A stretch of DNA of 64,000 nt from positions 38,309 to 102,308 of the forward strand of contig CAKSFQ010000006.1 of assembly GCA_934454115.1 (NCBI GenBank), in the 5' to 3' direction. The position numbers and the translations under genes were made by a program. The number at the start of each line of letters is the position of its first letter. The first letter of the stretch is position 1. Positions 8,592-16,400 of the stretch are shown here, in pieces. This DNA comes from an uncultured Clostridia bacterium. Its GTDB lineage: Bacteria > Bacillota > Clostridia > Monoglobales > Monoglobaceae. A model generated the notes under the pieces. That model had not been told where the DNA came from. It did no database searches and worked only from the letters and a program-made list of their open reading frames with translations.

Positions 8592-8839
8592 ATGAGTACA
8601 GAAAAATTTTAGATAAGGTGGCGATTGGCTTGATTTACGATACTTTTGAAAATGAAAAGTATATCGCAGCTATGCTCAAACTGAACAAGGTTGAAAGAAT
8701 AATTGTATCTTTTAATGTTATTCTTGAAATGGAACTATCCGAAATTGCATATTTGCTTGATGCATCTATTGAAAGTACATACACGCAAAAAGGCACAGCT
8801 TTGAAACGCTTAAAAAAAGAACTTGAAGAAGTTTCTTAA
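8480..8839 (+). CDS. Sigma-70-like factor, region 4 type (integrative-element regulator)
   Basis: 119 residues starting at TTG 8480, chosen because GGAGGTGA lies 6 bp upstream. The second half is a sigma region 4 helix-turn-helix: LNKVERIIVSFNVILEMELS, then EIAYLLDASIESTYTQKGTALKRLKKEL. There is no recognisable region 2, so it resembles the small sigma-like ORFs (orf7-type) of Tn916/Tn1549 elements that control excision and transfer genes. Its position after an XRE repressor and before an excisionase fits. A 16-bp perfect inverted repeat follows the stop. Confidence 0.75.
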   Translation: MYSEFECIFKSLFLQKNLHKTFDSHSIDDFSNRRIYLNEYRKILDKVAIGLIYDTFENEKYIAAMLKLNKVERIIVSFNVILEMELSEIAYLLDASIESTYTQKGTALKRLKKELEEVS

Positions 8840-8848
8840 TTGAAGCAG

Positions 8849-8886
8849 TTGTTGTAAAGAGCAGCTCCGGCTGCTCTTTACAACAA
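8849..8886. repeat. 16-bp perfect inverted repeat after the sigma-like gene
   Basis: TTGTTGTAAAGAGCAG (8849-8864) and CTGCTCTTTACAACAA (8871-8886) are perfectly complementary around a 6-nt loop. It lies 10 bp after the sigma stop. There is no uridine run beyond, so it is not a standard terminator; it could be an RNA stability element or a binding site. Confidence 0.7.
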
Positions 8887-8891
8887 TATAA

Positions 8892-8944
8892 TTATCAGTT
8901 TATCAAAAGGCATTTATCTGTAAATGTCTTTTGATAGGCTGATA
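8892..8944. repeat. Long interrupted hairpin, 53 nt
   Basis: TTATCAG (8892-8898), then TATCAAAAG and CATTTA, mirror TAAATG, CTTTTGATA and CTGATAA (8938-8944) around a TCTG loop. Only three small internal mismatches or bulges interrupt about 22 pairs. It follows immediately after the 16-bp inverted repeat, so the two form a tandem of stable stems. Confidence 0.7.
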
Positions 8945-8962
8945 ACAGTCTATATATGTACA

Positions 8963-9295
8963 TTGACAAAGGATAGTGTGCAAGATAACGGCACACAGCA
9001 TATATGCAAAACGGATACTTTCCGATATATCCGAGCTACGTAATGGGTACGCCAAGACGATAGCAACAACATCTGTTTTTCTTCTTTCTTACAGGTGGCT
9101 ATCCGAGCGAGAAATACTAACATTATAAAATAGGTTTGCTCCCTTATGGCAAAGACGGTATATCGGTATAATGATACTTCTATCCAGCCACAGTCCGAGC
9201 GTTAAGAGCGCCGCAGGCAATGGGGATAGTCCGGGCAGATGTCGGGAAGGTGGAACTCCTATGAAGCGATATAGCAAGTCGCTGTCCGTTTTTGC
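8963..9295 (+). ncRNA. Candidate structured RNA or leader in the element control region
   Basis: This is a gene-free stretch upstream of the excisionase. It begins near TTGACA (8963) and contains GTGTGC/GCACAC (8976-8981, 8991-8996), CGGATA/TATCCG (9012-9017, 9028-9033), and a strong nested stem GATAGC-CATCTG...CAGGTG-GCTATC (9059-9103). A possible terminator-like AGCGA/TCGCT stem followed by GTTTTT lies near 9270-9293. The heptamer TCCGAGC occurs three times. No ORF here looks real. It could be a regulatory RNA, a leader, or a DNA site such as a transfer origin; I cannot assign it to a known RNA family. Confidence 0.35.
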
Positions 9296-9452
9296 TTCTT
9301 AATTTTAATAGCATAATTAAAGGGATTGGTATGTCTTGTTTGTCCTTCGTATTCGTATCACAAATAGGCTTTTACTCCTTTCACTATTTATAGATATAAC
9401 AGTCCCTTTACTTATGCTATTAAAAATGATATTTATAAAGGGAGGAATAAAC

Positions 9453-9701
9453 TTGGCACATTCTAAAAAAAATATTGCAATATCTGATGAAGTGCTATAT
9501 ACTATAAGTGAAGTTGCAGTGCTATTAAAGGTCAATAGAAATTTTGTTTACAATTTGATGAACAACGGCTATCTTCGTTCTATAAAACTTGGGTGCAGAA
9601 AAGTTACTAAAAGTGCTTTGCTTGAGTTTTTAGATAAGTATGATGGAGATATAGAATTTGATGAAAAAACTCCTGTCAATATTGAAAATAACTGCGTTTA
9701 G
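9453..9701 (+). CDS. Excisionase-family DNA-binding protein
   Basis: 82 residues starting at TTG 9453, chosen because GGGAGG (9440-9445) lies 7 bp upstream. Residues about 13-65 are a MerR/excisionase-type winged helix: YTISEVAVLLKVNRNFVYNL, then MNNGYLRSIKLGCRKVTKSA and LLEFLDKY. Such proteins bend DNA to direct tyrosine integrases toward excision. Normally the integrase gene follows directly, but here only about 170 bp separate it from an unrelated ferredoxin gene, so the element appears to have lost its integrase. Confidence 0.78.
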   Translation: MAHSKKNIAISDEVLYTISEVAVLLKVNRNFVYNLMNNGYLRSIKLGCRKVTKSALLEFLDKYDGDIEFDEKTPVNIENNCV

Positions 9702-9711
9702 ATTCAAATCT

Positions 9712-9747
9712 GTGGGCAAGAAAATCTTGTGGGCAAATGGTGGGCAA
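9712..9747. repeat. Three copies of GTGGGCAA, possible recombinase arm sites
   Basis: GTGGGCAA occurs at 9712-9719, 9729-9736 and 9740-9747, just after the excisionase stop. Short direct repeats near an element end are typical of arm-type integrase sites. The following 9748-9868 carries no gene I can support and contains the shift from AT-rich to GC-richer DNA, so the former attachment site is probably here. Confidence 0.4.
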
Positions 9748-9868
9748 ATCTCAAACAGACAGCCTTCAAACCCGCATAAAACAAAGGTTTTTGATTGGAA
9801 ATCCGTGACGAAGCCCGACACGGCCGCGGCTTTGAGGGACTTTTAAAGAGATATTTCGGTGCGTAATT

Positions 9869-10063
9869 ATGGAAAATTATACGATTTGCAATTGTAAAAA
9901 AGTAACATACGCAGATGTTGAAAATGCACTTCATCGCGAAGTAACATTTGAGAATGTTGAAAAAGCTTTTGAAGATGTGCAGAAGATCACAAAATGTTCA
10001 ACGGGCTGCGGTGGTTGCCATGATAAAATTATGGATACAATTTCTCAAATTATGAGCAGATAA
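9869..10063 (+). CDS. BFD-like [2Fe-2S] protein
   Basis: 64 residues. Cys7 and Cys9 (CNC) near the start and Cys43, Cys47, Cys50 (KCSTGCGGC) match the bacterioferritin-associated ferredoxin fold, which binds one [2Fe-2S] cluster with CxC and CxxC pairs. The likely role is small-scale electron transfer or iron handling in the cytoplasm. The rubredoxin gene begins 14 bp after its stop, so the two form an iron-protein operon ended by the bidirectional terminator at 10247-10304. Confidence 0.85.
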   Translation: MENYTICNCKKVTYADVENALHREVTFENVEKAFEDVQKITKCSTGCGGCHDKIMDTISQIMSR

Positions 10064-10077
10064 AAGGAGGTTTTGTC

Positions 10078-10236
10078 ATGAAAAAATATGTTTGTCCCTG
10101 CGGATATGTTTATGACCCTGAACTCGGCGATCCCGAAAACGGAATTGCGCCGGGCACAGCATGGGAGGATGTCCCGGAGGATTGGCTTTGCCCGACTTGC
10201 GGTTTAGGCAAGGATGCCTTTGAAGAAGAATCATAA
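10078..10236 (+). CDS. Rubredoxin
   Basis: 52 residues, ATG 10078 with AAGGAGG 7 bp upstream, TAA 10234-10236. The sequence shows the rubredoxin landmarks: [31 protein letters not shown] and [11 protein letters not shown]. Rubredoxin carries one iron on four cysteines and passes single electrons, in anaerobes often to oxygen- or superoxide-reducing enzymes. Unusually the first knuckle is Cys-Pro-Cys rather than the standard Cys-x-x-Cys. The second knuckle (CPTCG) is normal. It is too short to be picked up by a 60-codon ORF cutoff. Confidence 0.9.
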   Translation: MKKYVCPCGYVYDPELGDPENGIAPGTAWEDVPEDWLCPTCGLGKDAFEEES

Positions 10237-10246
10237 GATCACGATA

Positions 10247-10304
10247 TCAAAGGCGATTGTCAGCCCGGTTTTTAAAATCGGGTCGGCAATCGCCTTTTGA
10301 TATT
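10247..10304. terminator. Bidirectional terminator between rubredoxin and parB
   Basis: ATATCAAAGGCGATTG and CAATCGCCTTTTGATAT form a 16-bp stem with a one-base bulge, enclosing an inner CAGCCCGG/TCGGGTCGG-like stem. It lies between two converging genes and would stop transcription from both. Confidence 0.85.
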
Positions 10305-10335
10305 TCCTTATCTTTTGGCTGACCGCCATAAATTT

Positions 10336-11265
10336 TTATCTCTTTGCCGGCAGCAAAGACTCCGCCTCTTTTTCCGCGCTCTGTTTGGGGATTACAATGG
10401 TATATTCAATCTCCTCCTCCGTCTCGCGGCGGTTGGCCTTTGCCAAAATGCCGGAACGGCGCATCATGTCCACCGCCTGGCGGATGGTGTTATGAAAAAT
10501 CCGCACATCACGAAAGCTTCGTTTTTCTGCGCCGGGCTTTTCCTCCGCCGTCGGCTTGTCCGGTGTTTTCAAAAGCCGATCCACCAGTTCCTCGGTTTTT
10601 GCCACATTGAGGCCGCGCTCGATAATCAGCCGCAGCGTTCGCATCCGCCGTCTCTCGTCCGGCAGCCGCAAAAGCGCACGAGCGTGCCGCTCCGTCAGCT
10701 GGTTTTCTTTCAGCATTTGCCGAATTTTGGGCGATAGCTTTAACAGTCGCACCTTATTTGCAATGGTAGACTGGCTTTTGCCAAGCTTGTCCGCCAGCTC
10801 CTCCTGGGTCAGCCCATGCTCCTGAATCAAATTGGCAAAGGCCTCTGCCTCCTCCATATAGCTCAGGTTCTCGCGCTGGATATTCTCAATCAGCGACAAA
10901 ATTGCACTGTCGGTGGCGCTGGCTGACATGACAATCGCCGGGATATACGCCATCCCTAAATTGCGGCATGCCGTCAGTCTGCGTTCGCCGGCAATCAGTT
11001 CATAGTCAAACGGACTGACCTGCCGTACGGTAATTGGCTGCATAAGCCCGTATTCCATGATCGAAATCGCCAGATCCTGCAGCGACCCCTGGTCAAAAAT
11101 CTGCCTTGGCTGATGAGGATTTAAACGAATATTCTTGATGGGAATGGTGCGCGTCTCGCCGCACCTCGCAAAATTTCGGCTTCCTCCCCAGATCCCGATA
11201 TTCTCGCTCTGTTCCCTGCGCGGCAGCTCACGCACCTTGCTCTGCCTTCTATCTTCAAATAGCAT
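10336..11265 (-). CDS. ParB/Spo0J/Noc-family DNA-binding partition protein
   Basis: 309 residues. The ParB N-terminal CTPase region carries IRLNPHQPRQIFD and the GERRLTACRNLG box, followed by ENIQRENLSYMEEAEAFANL and the helix-turn-helix LTQEELADKLGKSQSTIANK. The C-terminal third is divergent and ends in a dimerisation-like strand region. ParB binds parS sites and, with CTP, loads the chromosome-segregation complex; Noc paralogues link DNA to membrane and cell division. No parA lies beside it, which is more typical of Noc, but I cannot separate the two by sequence alone. AAGGAG precedes the ATG and a strong promoter lies at 11307-11334. Confidence 0.88.
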   Translation of the reverse strand: MLFEDRRQSKVRELPRREQSENIGIWGGSRNFARCGETRTIPIKNIRLNPHQPRQIFDQGSLQDLAISIMEYGLMQPITVRQVSPFDYELIAGERRLTACRNLGMAYIPAIVMSASATDSAILSLIENIQRENLSYMEEAEAFANLIQEHGLTQEELADKLGKSQSTIANKVRLLKLSPKIRQMLKENQLTERHARALLRLPDERRRMRTLRLIIERGLNVAKTEELVDRLLKTPDKPTAEEKPGAEKRSFRDVRIFHNTIRQAVDMMRRSGILAKANRRETEEEIEYTIVIPKQSAEKEAESLLPAKR

Positions 11266-11306
11266 GTTAAAACGCTCCTTCCAAAATTTTCCTTTTGTAT
11301 ATCCAT

Positions 11307-11334
11307 ATTATACCATAACAAAATAAAAATGCAA
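11307..11334 (-). promoter_or_regulatory. Promoter of the parB/noc gene
   Basis: On the minus strand TTGCAT (11334-11329) and TATAAT (11312-11307) are 16 bp apart, with TATGG just before the -10 giving an extended -10. It points toward the ParB/Noc start at 11265. Confidence 0.75.
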
Positions 11335-11392
11335 AGATTTTTCATCGACCAAATTTGGCATATACCCCTAAAAAAAGCGCCGAAACAAATTC

Positions 11393-11422
11393 TTGACAAA
11401 CGAGGTCTTTTACACTTATAAT
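11393..11422 (+). promoter_or_regulatory. Promoter of glnN
   Basis: TTGACA (11393-11398) and TATAAT (11417-11422), spacing 18 bp, are both perfect consensus hexamers. It is divergent from the parB/noc promoter. It overlaps the longest open frame of the synthetase and so rules out upstream start codons. Confidence 0.88.
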
Positions 11423-11461
11423 AAAGTCACGGAAGATATGGGAAAAAGGAGGATGTTGAGT

Positions 11462-13564
11462 TTGGAAAATATCAACGAAATATTCGGTTGTCTGGTGTTT
11501 GATACCGCCACCATGAAGGAGCGGCTTCCCAAGGACACCTACCGCCAGGTGATGCGTACCCGCAAGGAGGGCAGCGCATTGACGCGGGAGGTTGCGGATG
11601 TTGTCGCCAACGCCATGAAGGACTGGGCGATTGAAAAGGGCGTTACTCACTTTGCGCACTGGTTTCAGCCGATGACCGGCGTCACCGCCGAAAAGCACGA
11701 TAGCTTTATTGCGCCGGCGGATCAGGACAAGGTCATTATGGAGTTTTCCGGCAAAGAGCTGATCAAGAGTGAGCCGGACGCTTCCAGCTTCCCGTCCGGC
11801 GGACTGCGCTCAACCTTTGAGGCGCGCGGATATACGGCATGGGATCCCACGGCAAACGCATTTATCAAAGATGGTATTCTCTGTATTCCCACGATATTTT
11901 GCTCTTACACCGGTGAAGCCCTGGATAAAAAAACGCCGCTGATGCGTTCGCTGGAAACGCTGAATACCCAGGCAGTGCGCGTTCTGCACCTGCTCGGTTA
12001 TACCGATGTCAAACGGGTCAGCACCACGGTCGGACCGGAGCAGGAGTACTTTTTGATTGACCGCAGCGTTGCGGCAAAACGACCGGATTTAACCTATACA
12101 GGCCGGACACTGCTCGGTACAATGCCACCAAAAGGACAGGAGCTGGACGATCATTATTTTGGTGTCATAAAAGCGCGGGTTTCTGCTTATATGCGGGATT
12201 TGGATCGCGAGCTTTGGAAGCTTGGCATTTTGGCCAAGACCAAGCATAACGAGGTTGCCCCGGCGCAGCACGAGCTGGCGCCGATCTTTTGTGCTGGGAA
12301 CATTGCTACTGACCATAACCAGCTGACCATGGAGCTGATGAAACGGATTGCCGAAAAGCATTCCATGAAATGCTTACTGCACGAAAAGCCGTTTGCCGGC
12401 GTCAACGGCAGCGGCAAGCACGATAACTGGGCCATCTGCACCGACACCGGCGTGAATCTATTGGATCCCGGCAAGCATCCGCACGAGAATCTGCGGTTTC
12501 TGGTCTTTCTATGTGCGGTAATTTGGGCGGTGGACGAATACCAGGATCTTTTGCGGATGTCGGTGGCTACCGCCGGCAACGATCACCGTCTGGGCGCTGC
12601 CGAGGCGCCGCCGGCCATCATCTCCATCTTTTTGGGCGATGAACTGACCGAGGTTTTAGAGGCGATCGAAAAGGACAGCGACTACAATAACAAAAAGCGT
12701 GAAATCATGGAGTCCGGCGGCGTGACTGCGGTTCCCAACTTTACCAAAGACACCACCGACCGCAACCGCACCTCGCCCTTTGCGTTTACCGGCAACAAGT
12801 TTGAATTTCGCAGTCCCGGCTCCAGTCTTTCGGTTTCCGGGCCGAACTTTTTGTTGAATACCGCCGTTGCGGAGGCGTTGTGTCAATTTGCCGATGCACT
12901 AGAGGCGGCGCAGGGCGACAATCTTGAAAAAAAGGTTTACGCGCTGCTGCAAAAGACGCTGAAGGCGCATAAGCGTATCATCTTTAACGGCAACAACTAC
13001 ACCGAGGAATGGGTCAAAGAGGCGGAGCGCCGCGGTCTTTTGAACCTGGCAAACGCGCCGGCGGCGATGCCGGCCTTTATCGCCGAAAAGAATTTGGCGC
13101 TGTTTGAAAAACACCACATTTTAACCCGTGACGAGGCACGTTCCCGCTACGAAATTAATCTGGATAATTACAGTAAGGTCATCAACATTGAGGCATTGAC
13201 CCTGCTTGAGATGATTCGGCGCAGCATCCTGCCGGCCGTTGAGGGCTATGTCAACACCCTGAGCCGGACGGTGGTCTATAAAAAACAGGCCTGCCCGGAT
13301 GCCAGCTGCGATATGGAGAATCGGCTGATCTGCCGTCTTTCCAATCAGCTTTCCGTCCTCTTCTGCGAAACGGAGGAGCTGGAGCAGCGTGTTGGCCGTG
13401 CCAAGCTGATTACGGATAAGCAGGAACAGGCGGAATGCTATCGTGACAGCGTTCTGGCACAGATGAGTGTGATCCGCAGCATTGCCGACGATATGGAGGT
13501 CTATACCCCAAAAGAGATATGGCCTTTCCCGACCTACGGTGAACTCTTGTTCAGCATTCAATAA
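11462..13564 (+). CDS. glnN: Type III glutamine synthetase
   Basis: 700 residues, the usual size for GSIII and much longer than GSI. It makes glutamine from glutamate, ammonia and ATP as a large homo-oligomer in the cytoplasm. Family signatures visible: [20 protein letters not shown] at the N terminus, [42 protein letters not shown]-like [40 protein letters not shown] and [21 protein letters not shown] 11462 is preferred as start because AAAGGAGG ends at 11452 and family proteins begin near this point; ATG 11453 would abut the ribosome site and TTG 11393 is part of the -35 box. It is monocistronic between its own promoter and terminator. Confidence 0.95.
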   Translation: MENINEIFGCLVFDTATMKERLPKDTYRQVMRTRKEGSALTREVADVVANAMKDWAIEKGVTHFAHWFQPMTGVTAEKHDSFIAPADQDKVIMEFSGKELIKSEPDASSFPSGGLRSTFEARGYTAWDPTANAFIKDGILCIPTIFCSYTGEALDKKTPLMRSLETLNTQAVRVLHLLGYTDVKRVSTTVGPEQEYFLIDRSVAAKRPDLTYTGRTLLGTMPPKGQELDDHYFGVIKARVSAYMRDLDRELWKLGILAKTKHNEVAPAQHELAPIFCAGNIATDHNQLTMELMKRIAEKHSMKCLLHEKPFAGVNGSGKHDNWAICTDTGVNLLDPGKHPHENLRFLVFLCAVIWAVDEYQDLLRMSVATAGNDHRLGAAEAPPAIISIFLGDELTEVLEAIEKDSDYNNKKREIMESGGVTAVPNFTKDTTDRNRTSPFAFTGNKFEFRSPGSSLSVSGPNFLLNTAVAEALCQFADALEAAQGDNLEKKVYALLQKTLKAHKRIIFNGNNYTEEWVKEAERRGLLNLANAPAAMPAFIAEKNLALFEKHHILTRDEARSRYEINLDNYSKVINIEALTLLEMIRRSILPAVEGYVNTLSRTVVYKKQACPDASCDMENRLICRLSNQLSVLFCETEELEQRVGRAKLITDKQEQAECYRDSVLAQMSVIRSIADDMEVYTPKEIWPFPTYGELLFSIQ

Positions 13565-13573
13565 TAAGCGGTG

Positions 13574-13619
13574 AAAAGGGCTTTGGCAAAATGAGATCAT
13601 TTTGCCAAAGCCCTTTTTT
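13574..13619. terminator. Terminator shared by glnN and the converging amidohydrolase gene
   Basis: AAAAGGGCTTTGGCAAAATGA pairs almost perfectly with TCATTTTGCCAAAGCCCTTTT around a GA loop and is followed by a T run on the plus strand and a shorter one on the minus strand. Confidence 0.92.
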
Positions 13620-14798
13620 CTATTCGCTGATCTGTTTTCCGTCTACAAACACCATGACGGGTTTTGCGTCAAACGCCGGCGGCTTTCCCTCCCAGAGCAC
13701 CAGATCCGCGTCCTTGCCGACCTTAAGGGACCCGACACGGTCAAATATATCGCACAGCATCGCCGGCGTTTTGGTGACCGCCGAGAGCGCCGCATCGGGG
13801 TCAAGCCCCGCACGCACGGCAGCGGCCGCACAGAGCAGCAGGTGCTTCTCCGGCGTTTCCGGATGATCGGTAATGAGCGCCGTCTTGATATCCGCCGCAC
13901 ACAGAATCGCCGCCGCCGACTCGCTTTGATTTTTCAGCTCCGGCTTGCTGCGGTCGGTCAGGATTGGGCCGGACAGTACCGGCGCCTTTTCCGCGGCAAG
14001 TCTGTCTGCCGCAAGGTGTGCCTCGGTTCCGTGCACCAAAATCAGCCGTAGTGAAAATTCCTTGGCGATCCGAATCGCGGTAAAAATGTCATCCAGACGG
14101 TGCGCGTGCGCATGCAGCGAAATCTCACGCCGCAGCAGCGGCAAGAGCGCCTCGCACTTAAAATCCCATTCCGGGCGTTCTTCTTCCTCGTCCTCTTCCG
14201 CGCGCTTAATCTGCTCCAGATAGTTCTTTGCTTTTTGCAGCGTCTCGCGGATTACGGCCGCTGTCCCCATTCGCGTCACCGGCGCCTGGCTTTTGTCATG
14301 ATACACCGACTTGGGATTTTCACCAAAGGCGGCCTTGATTCCGACCGGCGCACGCAGCAGCATATCATCCACGCAAATCCCGGCTGTTTTCATCGCCAAA
14401 AGCTGACCGCCGATCGGATTGGCGCTGCCCGGCCCGGTAATCACCGTGGTAATACCGGCATGCACCGCTTCTAAAAAGGCACGATCCTGCGGATTGACTC
14501 CGTCTAAGGCACGCAGCTGCGGCGTTGCCGGATCGGTATCCTCGTTGCCGTCATCGCCCTCAAAATTCAAACCGTCCTCCCACATGCCAAGATGCGAATG
14601 CGCGTCGATCAGCCCCGGTGTCAGAATAGCGCCCTTTGCGTCAATCACCTCGCCCTCAGCCGTCTGCTGCGGCATATCCGCCATTGCGCCCAAATCCGCG
14701 ATCTTTCCGCCGCGGATTACAAGATATCCGTCTGAAAAATCTGTTCCCTCCATGGTTATTATATTGGCATGGATCAAACAGATGTTCTGATTTTTCAT
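13620..14798 (-). CDS. Amidohydrolase (imidazolonepropionase/dihydroorotase-like)
   Basis: 392 residues of the metal-dependent amidohydrolase superfamily. The first metal site is the H-x-H in LIDAHSHLG (about 66-74); later ligands are probably His in LHAHAHRL and LVHGTEAHL, and the catalytic Asp in ALITDHPE. The C-terminal GSLKVGKDADLVLWEGKPPA is the conserved beta-sandwich closure. The mid-region holds an acidic insertion (EEDEEEERPEWDF). Substrate cannot be assigned; relatives include secondary-metabolite and nucleobase hydrolases. It is separated from the next upstream gene by the structured repeat at 14859-15275. Confidence 0.85.
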   Translation of the reverse strand: MKNQNICLIHANIITMEGTDFSDGYLVIRGGKIADLGAMADMPQQTAEGEVIDAKGAILTPGLIDAHSHLGMWEDGLNFEGDDGNEDTDPATPQLRALDGVNPQDRAFLEAVHAGITTVITGPGSANPIGGQLLAMKTAGICVDDMLLRAPVGIKAAFGENPKSVYHDKSQAPVTRMGTAAVIRETLQKAKNYLEQIKRAEEDEEEERPEWDFKCEALLPLLRREISLHAHAHRLDDIFTAIRIAKEFSLRLILVHGTEAHLAADRLAAEKAPVLSGPILTDRSKPELKNQSESAAAILCAADIKTALITDHPETPEKHLLLCAAAAVRAGLDPDAALSAVTKTPAMLCDIFDRVGSLKVGKDADLVLWEGKPPAFDAKPVMVFVDGKQISE

Positions 14799-14858
14799 GA
14801 TAATCCCCCTCGTCTTATTGGTATCCGACCGCTTTCATCGGTCAGTCAATGCAAAAGT

Positions 14859-15275
14859 TAACCTGATGTTAGTAATCCGAACCCGCCTAAATCGGCGTAA
14901 TTTCGGAATATTTTAGCTTGTCGTCTTTGCCGGGCGAAAGCCCTCCTGCATCCTCCGCACCAAAATCTGCTCAAAATTGAATCCTTTTCAGGTCGTAGAA
15001 TTTTGAGAGAGCGGATTTTTGGTTGCGCAAAGCAAAAACGCAGGTAATCCTAACGGATTGCCGAGTATTGGGCGCAGCGAAAGCGGATATCCGCCTCCCA
15101 AAATCGGGGTTCGGATTGCTCACTTTCGGCTAAGGTCAAAGAATTTTAAGAGTGGGGATTTTCGTTCAAACAAGGCAAAAACGGAGGTAATCCTAACGGA
15201 TTGCCGAGTATTTTAACACCGTTTGGGCGGAAATCCACCTCTTAAAATCGAGCTTAGATTGCTAATATCAGGTTA
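14859..15275. repeat. Structured intergenic repeat, copy A (composite, with tandem half-unit)
   Basis: The element is bounded by TA. Its outer arms are TAACCTGATGTTAG (14859-14872) and, inverted, CTAATATCAGGTTA ending at 15275. Bases 14871-15132 match the reverse complement of copy B (54909-55186) closely, including long identical runs. The 3' half is duplicated: 14991-15132 and 15134-15275 both carry GGTAATCCTAACGGATTGCC followed by GAGTATT. No gene is supported in 14799-15299; the ORF here is a repeat by-product. Confidence 0.85.
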
Positions 15276-15299
15276 GCCGAAGGCGCCGTCTTTGCGCCC

Positions 15300-16256
15300 T
15301 CACTTGCGGCTGAAATAGCTCTCTGCCCCAAATCGGCTTGCCAGCGCCGCGCCGTCTTTTCTGCCAAGGATCAGACAGGCCGTGGACAGGCAGTCCGCGA
15401 CCAGCGCAGACTTTGCCGCAATGCTGACGCCCTCTGTCTCGGTGTTTGCCGGGTAGCCGCTTTTGGGATCCAAAACATGATGATAATACACCCCATCATA
15501 GGTAAAACCGCGCTGATAGGTGCCGCTGCTCACCACGGCGCCGCAGTCTGTCACGGTGACGGACTCTTCATAGGTTCCGGCCGCGGCATACGGAACCTGA
15601 ATCCCAACCTGCCAGCTGCCGTCGCGGCGATTTGGATTCTTGCCGAACGCATAAACATTACCGCCAAGATCCAAAAGCCCCCACGCCGCGCCGCTTTGCC
15701 GCATCGCATCGGCGGCCGCGTCAGCGGCATAACCCTTGGCCGCACCGCCAAGGTCAATCATCACGCCATCCTCGGTCTTTGTCAGCGTCCCGTCCTCTTT
15801 AGAAAAGATCAGCTTTTGATAGCCAACCTTTTTTTTCGCCTCTAAAATCTCCGTGTCTGACGGCACAGTGGGATTCTCTTCCCCATGAAAGGGCCACAGC
15901 CTTGACACCGGCGCAATCGTAATGTCAAATGCACCGTCCGATGCTGCACTGATTGCTAATGCAGTCTCTACAATGGCGGCGGTATGCGCATCGAGCGGCG
16001 CCGGCACATGAGCCGCCGCGCGGTTAAATGCCGAGACCACCGAATTATCATCATAAAAATTCACCGCGTTCTGGATTTCTTCGATCACAGAAAAGGCGGC
16101 AAGAACGGCCTCTTTGGCGTTTTCGCCGCCGGCACGAACCGTGCAGACCGTATCGAGCAAAAACCGCGTTTCAAAGTAAGGCGTTTCGCGGCGGTACATC
16201 CTACATCCGCCAAGCAGCATACATAGAATCAGCAAACAAGGAACTGCACGTTTCAT
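15300..16256 (-). CDS. apbE: FAD:protein FMN transferase ApbE (lipoprotein)
   Basis: 318 residues. A lipoprotein signal with lipobox LLGG-Cys18 puts it on the outer face of the membrane. Family motifs are visible: DTVCTVR, the AFNR region, DITIAPVSRLW, IDLGGAAKGYAAD, LLDLGGNVYAFG and YHHVLDPKSGYP. ApbE moves FMN from FAD to a threonine of target proteins such as the RnfG/NqrC subunits of ion-pumping complexes. No flavoprotein target is encoded nearby. It stands alone, with the structured repeat downstream. Confidence 0.93.
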   Translation of the reverse strand: MKRAVPCLLILCMLLGGCRMYRRETPYFETRFLLDTVCTVRAGGENAKEAVLAAFSVIEEIQNAVNFYDDNSVVSAFNRAAAHVPAPLDAHTAAIVETALAISAASDGAFDITIAPVSRLWPFHGEENPTVPSDTEILEAKKKVGYQKLIFSKEDGTLTKTEDGVMIDLGGAAKGYAADAAADAMRQSGAAWGLLDLGGNVYAFGKNPNRRDGSWQVGIQVPYAAAGTYEESVTVTDCGAVVSSGTYQRGFTYDGVYYHHVLDPKSGYPANTETEGVSIAAKSALVADCLSTACLILGRKDGAALASRFGAESYFSRK

Positions 16257-16400
16257 GCCATTCTCCCTTCCGCTTTTTTCATCTATTATATGCTATGCAG
16301 AGGCTTTCGTCAAGAGAACCGCTTGCAAGATCATAAAAAATATGGTATGCTAAAAAGACAGTATGCAAGCCAAAGAAGCGAACAACAAGGGGGTTTGATC

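Noticed and set aside
9030..9200. Repeated TCCGAGC as a CRISPR array
   Set aside because: The repeats are only 7 nt, with unequal spacing of 72 and 92 nt, and no cas genes are present.
9658..9846. Open frame of 62 codons after the excisionase
   Set aside because: It overlaps the excisionase in another frame and lacks a ribosome site or family pattern. Its content comes from the GTGGGCAA repeat region.
10297..10825. Plus-strand ORFs antisense to the parB/noc gene
   Set aside because: They lie entirely within a gene with clear ParB motifs on the other strand, and show no domain or ribosome site.
15019..15216. Open frame of 65 codons in the intergenic repeat A
   Set aside because: It lies in the repeated element; the same peptide fragment (KNAGNPNGLPSI) appears in another frame context in copy B, so it is a by-product of the repeat and has no ribosome site.
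14799..15299. Copy A of the repeat as a group II intron or IS remnant
   Set aside because: There is no reverse transcriptase or transposase fragment, no intron boundary consensus, and the terminal arms point to a MITE-like element instead.
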